A stretch of DNA of 64,000 bases, from contig OX411557.1 of NCBI GenBank assembly GCA_948146395.1, positions 35,504,077 to 35,568,076 on the forward strand. Direction: 5' to 3'. The stretch is from Fragum whitleyi. Lineage: Eukaryota > Mollusca > Bivalvia > Cardiida > Cardiidae. The notes beneath the pieces were generated by a model. The model was given only the letters and a program-made list of their open reading frames with translations, was not told the origin of the DNA and did no database searches. The position numbers and the translations under genes were made by a program. Shown piece by piece: positions 60,874 through 64,000 of this stretch (within the stretch, counting starts at the first letter, position 1; every line of letters starts with the position of its first letter).

Positions 60874-61311
60874 TAATGTTATGTGGGGCGTGGACAGTGA
60901 TTCTCAAGCCATTACCTGAAAAAGTCGTCTGCAACCATCTTCCACTTTATTTTATCATATCTGCGTCGCACACCCTAGGGGCCTAGCGGTCCAAAGGGAA
61001 CACATGTGGGCATACACATGGAATGATCAGGTCGCGCAAGGTCGTTATTGTCAGTTTCTTTGACCTGGTAGGACGGGGGTTTAACCGTGTCAAAATTGAT
61101 ATGTGATTGTTTTTTTCAAAATACTTGTATTTGTAATAGATTTGTCTGTGACTAAAGTTAACTTGGAAATTAAAATTGAAACCATACCACTTAAGAAAAG
61201 AAAATTCACGTGCTTATCCAAAGTTAGGAATTTCATTTACCTAAACATCACCGCGGTAACTACAATCGGTCCATACTTGATCAATATACTTGACAATATT
61301 TTTTTAACAAC

Positions 61312-61901
61312 TTAAGCCTCGTTTACATTTGGCCTACGGAGCCCGTTCGACGCCCGTATTTCGCCGTAAGCACAAAATCGTGCGGTGCCCGTGCGGTGAC
61401 ATACGGTGCCCATGCGATCATCGCACGGTCTTACGGGCACCGCAGACACCTGCGATCTCGTTTGAAAAAAAAATGTTATACACATCTTTAAAAATCGCAA
61501 GCCCGTAGCCTTGTGCGGACACCGCACGGTCGCCGCACGGACATCGCACGGAAGCCTTGCGATGATCGCGCGGAAATCGTACGGTATCTTAACTATCAAA
61601 CATCCAAAATAAAACCCGTAGAATCGTGCGATGACCGCACGGCATCCTCCCGATATCTGTACGGAACCCGTACGATCTCCGCACGGGAATCGCACGATTA
61701 CCTCGCGAAATCGCACGGGACCCGTGCGGTCATATTAAGGTATGTTCCCCCTCAATTATTTTCAAAATCGCAAGGTTACCGTGCGGCATTGTGAACACAT
61801 GCGCTGCAGACCGTAGCTGTCTGCGATGTCCAAAAAATCGTAAGAAAAATCGCAGGCTGCGATATCGTGCGGCGACCGTGGCAAATGTAAACTAGGCTTA
61901 A
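61312..61901. mobile_element. GC-rich foldback element, 590 bp
   Basis: Ends TTAAGCCTCGTTTACATTTG and, inverted, TTAAGCCTAGTTTACATTTG. The interior is dense in GTGCGGT/ACCGCACG-type hexamers on both strands and is strikingly CpG-rich in an AT-rich setting. The 134-codon frame inside is a composition artefact. Confidence 0.85.
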
Positions 61902-62300
61902 CACATTTACAAAACTATCAAATGTACGGCCATGTTTTATTATACAGGTTTATTGATATTCATGAAAACAGACCATCTTGCTCTTTAAAGCGACATATTT
62001 ATTAGGTGACCGTTTTCAAAGTCCCCCTTTTTTATTAAAAATATCTTAAAAAATAGACATTATTAGTCTAAAAACTTTTATACATAAACCCTATATTGTA
62101 AAAACTCATTAGAACCGCTCCAATGAGACGAGTCTATTGAGTTTTTACAACTGAAGATTATTTAGAATTAATCGCAACAACATACATATTCAATCAAAAT
62201 AATGTATTCAATCAAAATTATGTTTCTAACTTGTAAACAAAACGTTACTAGCGATGATTCTCTTCAACGACCATCTTTTTGTGGTCCCTTGAGTGGTCGC

Positions 62301-62526
62301 TTAACCCTTTCCTGTTTACCAAATTTTGGACCTGTCCAAATTCAAAGGTTTTGCAGACGAAAATTTAAAGTGGATTTAATTTGAAAAATAACCATTCTGT
62401 AAGGTAGAAAATAGTGTGGAAAAGAAGAAATTGCTTGTCAGAAGCAATTTCTTTTTTTTCACAATGTTTTCTCAATCATAAAATCACAGGCACGTAAAAA
62501 GCAGGGATTAAACAGCAAAGGGCTAA
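62301..62526. mobile_element. MITE with TTAACCCTTT ends, copy 2
   Basis: Direct-orientation copy of 50283-50511 with a handful of differences, so it is a recent family. Confidence 0.88.
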
Positions 62527-62949
62527 TACACGTTTTATCGTATTTTTGATGAGCACCCTAGATCACTGATCAATATATTTTTTAAACATATTTTTCAATA
62601 GTCAATTATATTCATTTTTAGTGAACGTCATCAATATTTTCTCAAAAAGAAAATCACCAGTTTCCTATTTTCAAGAGTAGATTTGGTGTCTTTTCATATG
62701 TAGTGTCACTGATAGTGTATGGGCCGCTATATAGGCTGAAGTAACGAGGCTTTGATAACCAATCATAGGTCAAACTTTTTGATGTAGATATTTTCACTGC
62801 ATGATGAATAATTTCCAATATTTTTCCAATGATGCTCAAAAATAAATGTTTTCCCCATCCTTAAAGCAACGACCCGCTACTAAGGTTCTACCCTACCATG
62901 ACAAATATATTGATAAGACATGCATGTATGTATGAAGTTATTGGGTGTT

Positions 62950-63056
62950 AACCCTTGTCATACTGAACCCAGAATATTCCTGCTTTGGCAGGAGCTATAG
63001 ACAAACATCAACCTGCACATATGTGCAGCCTGATGTTAGTCTACACCACCTGTATC
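62950..63056. mobile_element. MITE fragment of the same family
   Basis: TTAACCCTTGTCATACTGAA and CTGCTTTGGCAGGAGC match one end of the copy at 23389. Confidence 0.6.
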
Positions 63057-63361
63057 TTACTTTCATACCAGCATTGTCAATAGATTAGGTTTCTCAAATA
63101 AAAATTGACCTACATTTGGTACTTTCAGTGATTTTTGCCCTTTGAATTTGATGAAAATTTTTAGCCAAAATACAATGTAAATGTTGTAAATACAATTGTA
63201 TATATATGTGTTAACAGCCGAGAGGAGACCACAGGAGAACAAACTTTGTATCGTGAGCATTGTAAGTCTTTTCCACCCATGAAGTCTGAAAGGGGTCGTT
63301 AACGTAAGAATAACGTCATCATTCATGCAGGCGATTATTACCAAGAGCTACTATGTTTCAA

Positions 63362-63592
63362 TTGATTGATTGAATGGAGTTTAACGCCGCTTTCAACATT
63401 TTTTTTTCAGTATAATCGTGGCGGCTGGAGCATCCAACAATGGATTCATGGTATTTCTCTCACCAGTACAACCATCACATCCTTTCCTAGCCTCCAGCTA
63501 CTATCTCACATAGATCTACGATTATCAACCCATTGGTGAGAGACAAATAGTCGAAAAGAATGAGTGCCGCCGTCGGGGATCGAACCCGGGAA
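63362..63592 (-). repeat. SINE copy (CTCCATT tail family), best preserved
   Basis: The tail is GATTGATTGAATGGAGTTTA on +; the body has CCTCCAGCTACTATC and GGTGAGAGACAAATAG; the head has the inverted B box GGGGATCGAACCCGG. Similar tails are widespread in mollusc tRNA SINEs. Confidence 0.8.
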
Positions 63593-64000
63593 AATGTTAA
63601 GACAAACGTGTACATAGATTATCAAAATTGTATCTTAGGATATAAAATTTATCAATCCCATTATCTTACAAAGAGGAAGTAATGGTGCGAGAAATAACCA
63701 GGATTCATAGTTACGTGCTCCATCCGCCGTGATTTGACTGGAAAAAAATGTTGAAAATAACGTTAACCAGATTAAAAAAAACTGTAGGAAGAAAAAGAAG
63801 ACACAATACGTTGATCAAGTTTTTAGCGTCTCCTTTGAGAAACGACCAGCCCTGCGTAAAGAATGACAAAACGGTGATAACTGTTTGCAAATTATATCCC
63901 GTTTTGCACGTACAAAGCGGGGTATAATATGCAAACATATTATACCTTTTTGACTTTTTGAACGCAGGGCACCGCTACTGTGCCCAGAAAGCCAAAAATG

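Larger units (their letters stand above)
60016..64000. other. Downstream of the EGF gene, repeats only
   Basis: The 3'UTR start is followed after 46 bp by a MITE. Then the inverted repeat 60690, CpG-rich foldback 61312, MITE 62301 and SINE 63362. No polyadenylation site is convincing (AATAAA at about 60653 is a candidate). No gene recognised. Confidence 0.6.

Noticed and set aside
61312..61716. 134-codon minus-strand ORF, the longest in the window
   Set aside because: Lies wholly in the CpG-rich foldback, with Arg/Cys/Gly bias from the repeat words; no domain and no splice or start context.

Overview
This is a 64-kb piece of a metazoan nuclear genome, most likely a bivalve mollusc. The evidence is AT-rich intron-dominated DNA, short GT-AG exons, multi-EGF exons, tRNA-derived SINEs with a GGCGTTAAACTCCATTCAATCAAT-type tail (seen here inverted), mariner-like ends, many palindromic MITEs and tandem repeats of about 155 bp. 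A dreissenid-like mussel is my guess, not a proof. No bacterial-type operons, rRNA, CRISPR or complete tRNA genes are visible.

Outer gene (+ strand, 964-60015, 5' end outside the window). Eight exons splice in consistent phase into the C-terminal 385 residues of a single-pass membrane protein with six EGF-like domains, a transmembrane helix and a cytoplasmic tail of about 70 residues ending in a stop at 60013. Exons 1-5 lie at 0.96-6.9 kb and exons 6-8 at 52.7-60.0 kb. The intron between exons 5 and 6 is 45.9 kb and splits an EGF domain.

Nested antisense genes (- strand, all inside that 45.9-kb intron). From right to left: (i) a 10-exon gene (50863 to 32043, 637 codons) with an ALS2CR8/CARF-like N-terminal region and a MULE-transposase-like DDE region; (ii) seven exons (31568 to 23243) encoding the C-terminal half of a USP-type ubiquitin hydrolase, with zinc-binding Cys pairs and the His box but no visible Cys box; (iii) the 57-codon SMCO4 gene (11397-11570), with a likely non-coding 5' exon ending at 12866. 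Units (i) and (ii) are only 475 bp apart, and the phases at the junction do not fit directly. They could be one chimeric gene with a missing exon, or two genes, each incomplete.

Repeats. Two large arrays share one unit family: array A (about 13.3-18.9 kb, about 70-bp degenerate units, just upstream of SMCO4) and array B (about 42.6-47.5 kb, filling one intron of the MULE-like gene). The core of array B is 22 units at exactly 79-bp spacing. Array A is split by a 1.13-kb element whose TIRs share their terminal motif with a 5.15-kb TIR element filling most of the last intron of the EGF gene. Elsewhere there are palindromic MITEs in 2-3 copies per family, a mariner-like remnant, SINE copies in both orientations, a foldback with arms of about 275 bp, and several unrelated tandem arrays with a period of about 155 bp. 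The 60.0-64.0 kb end holds only repeats as far as I can see.
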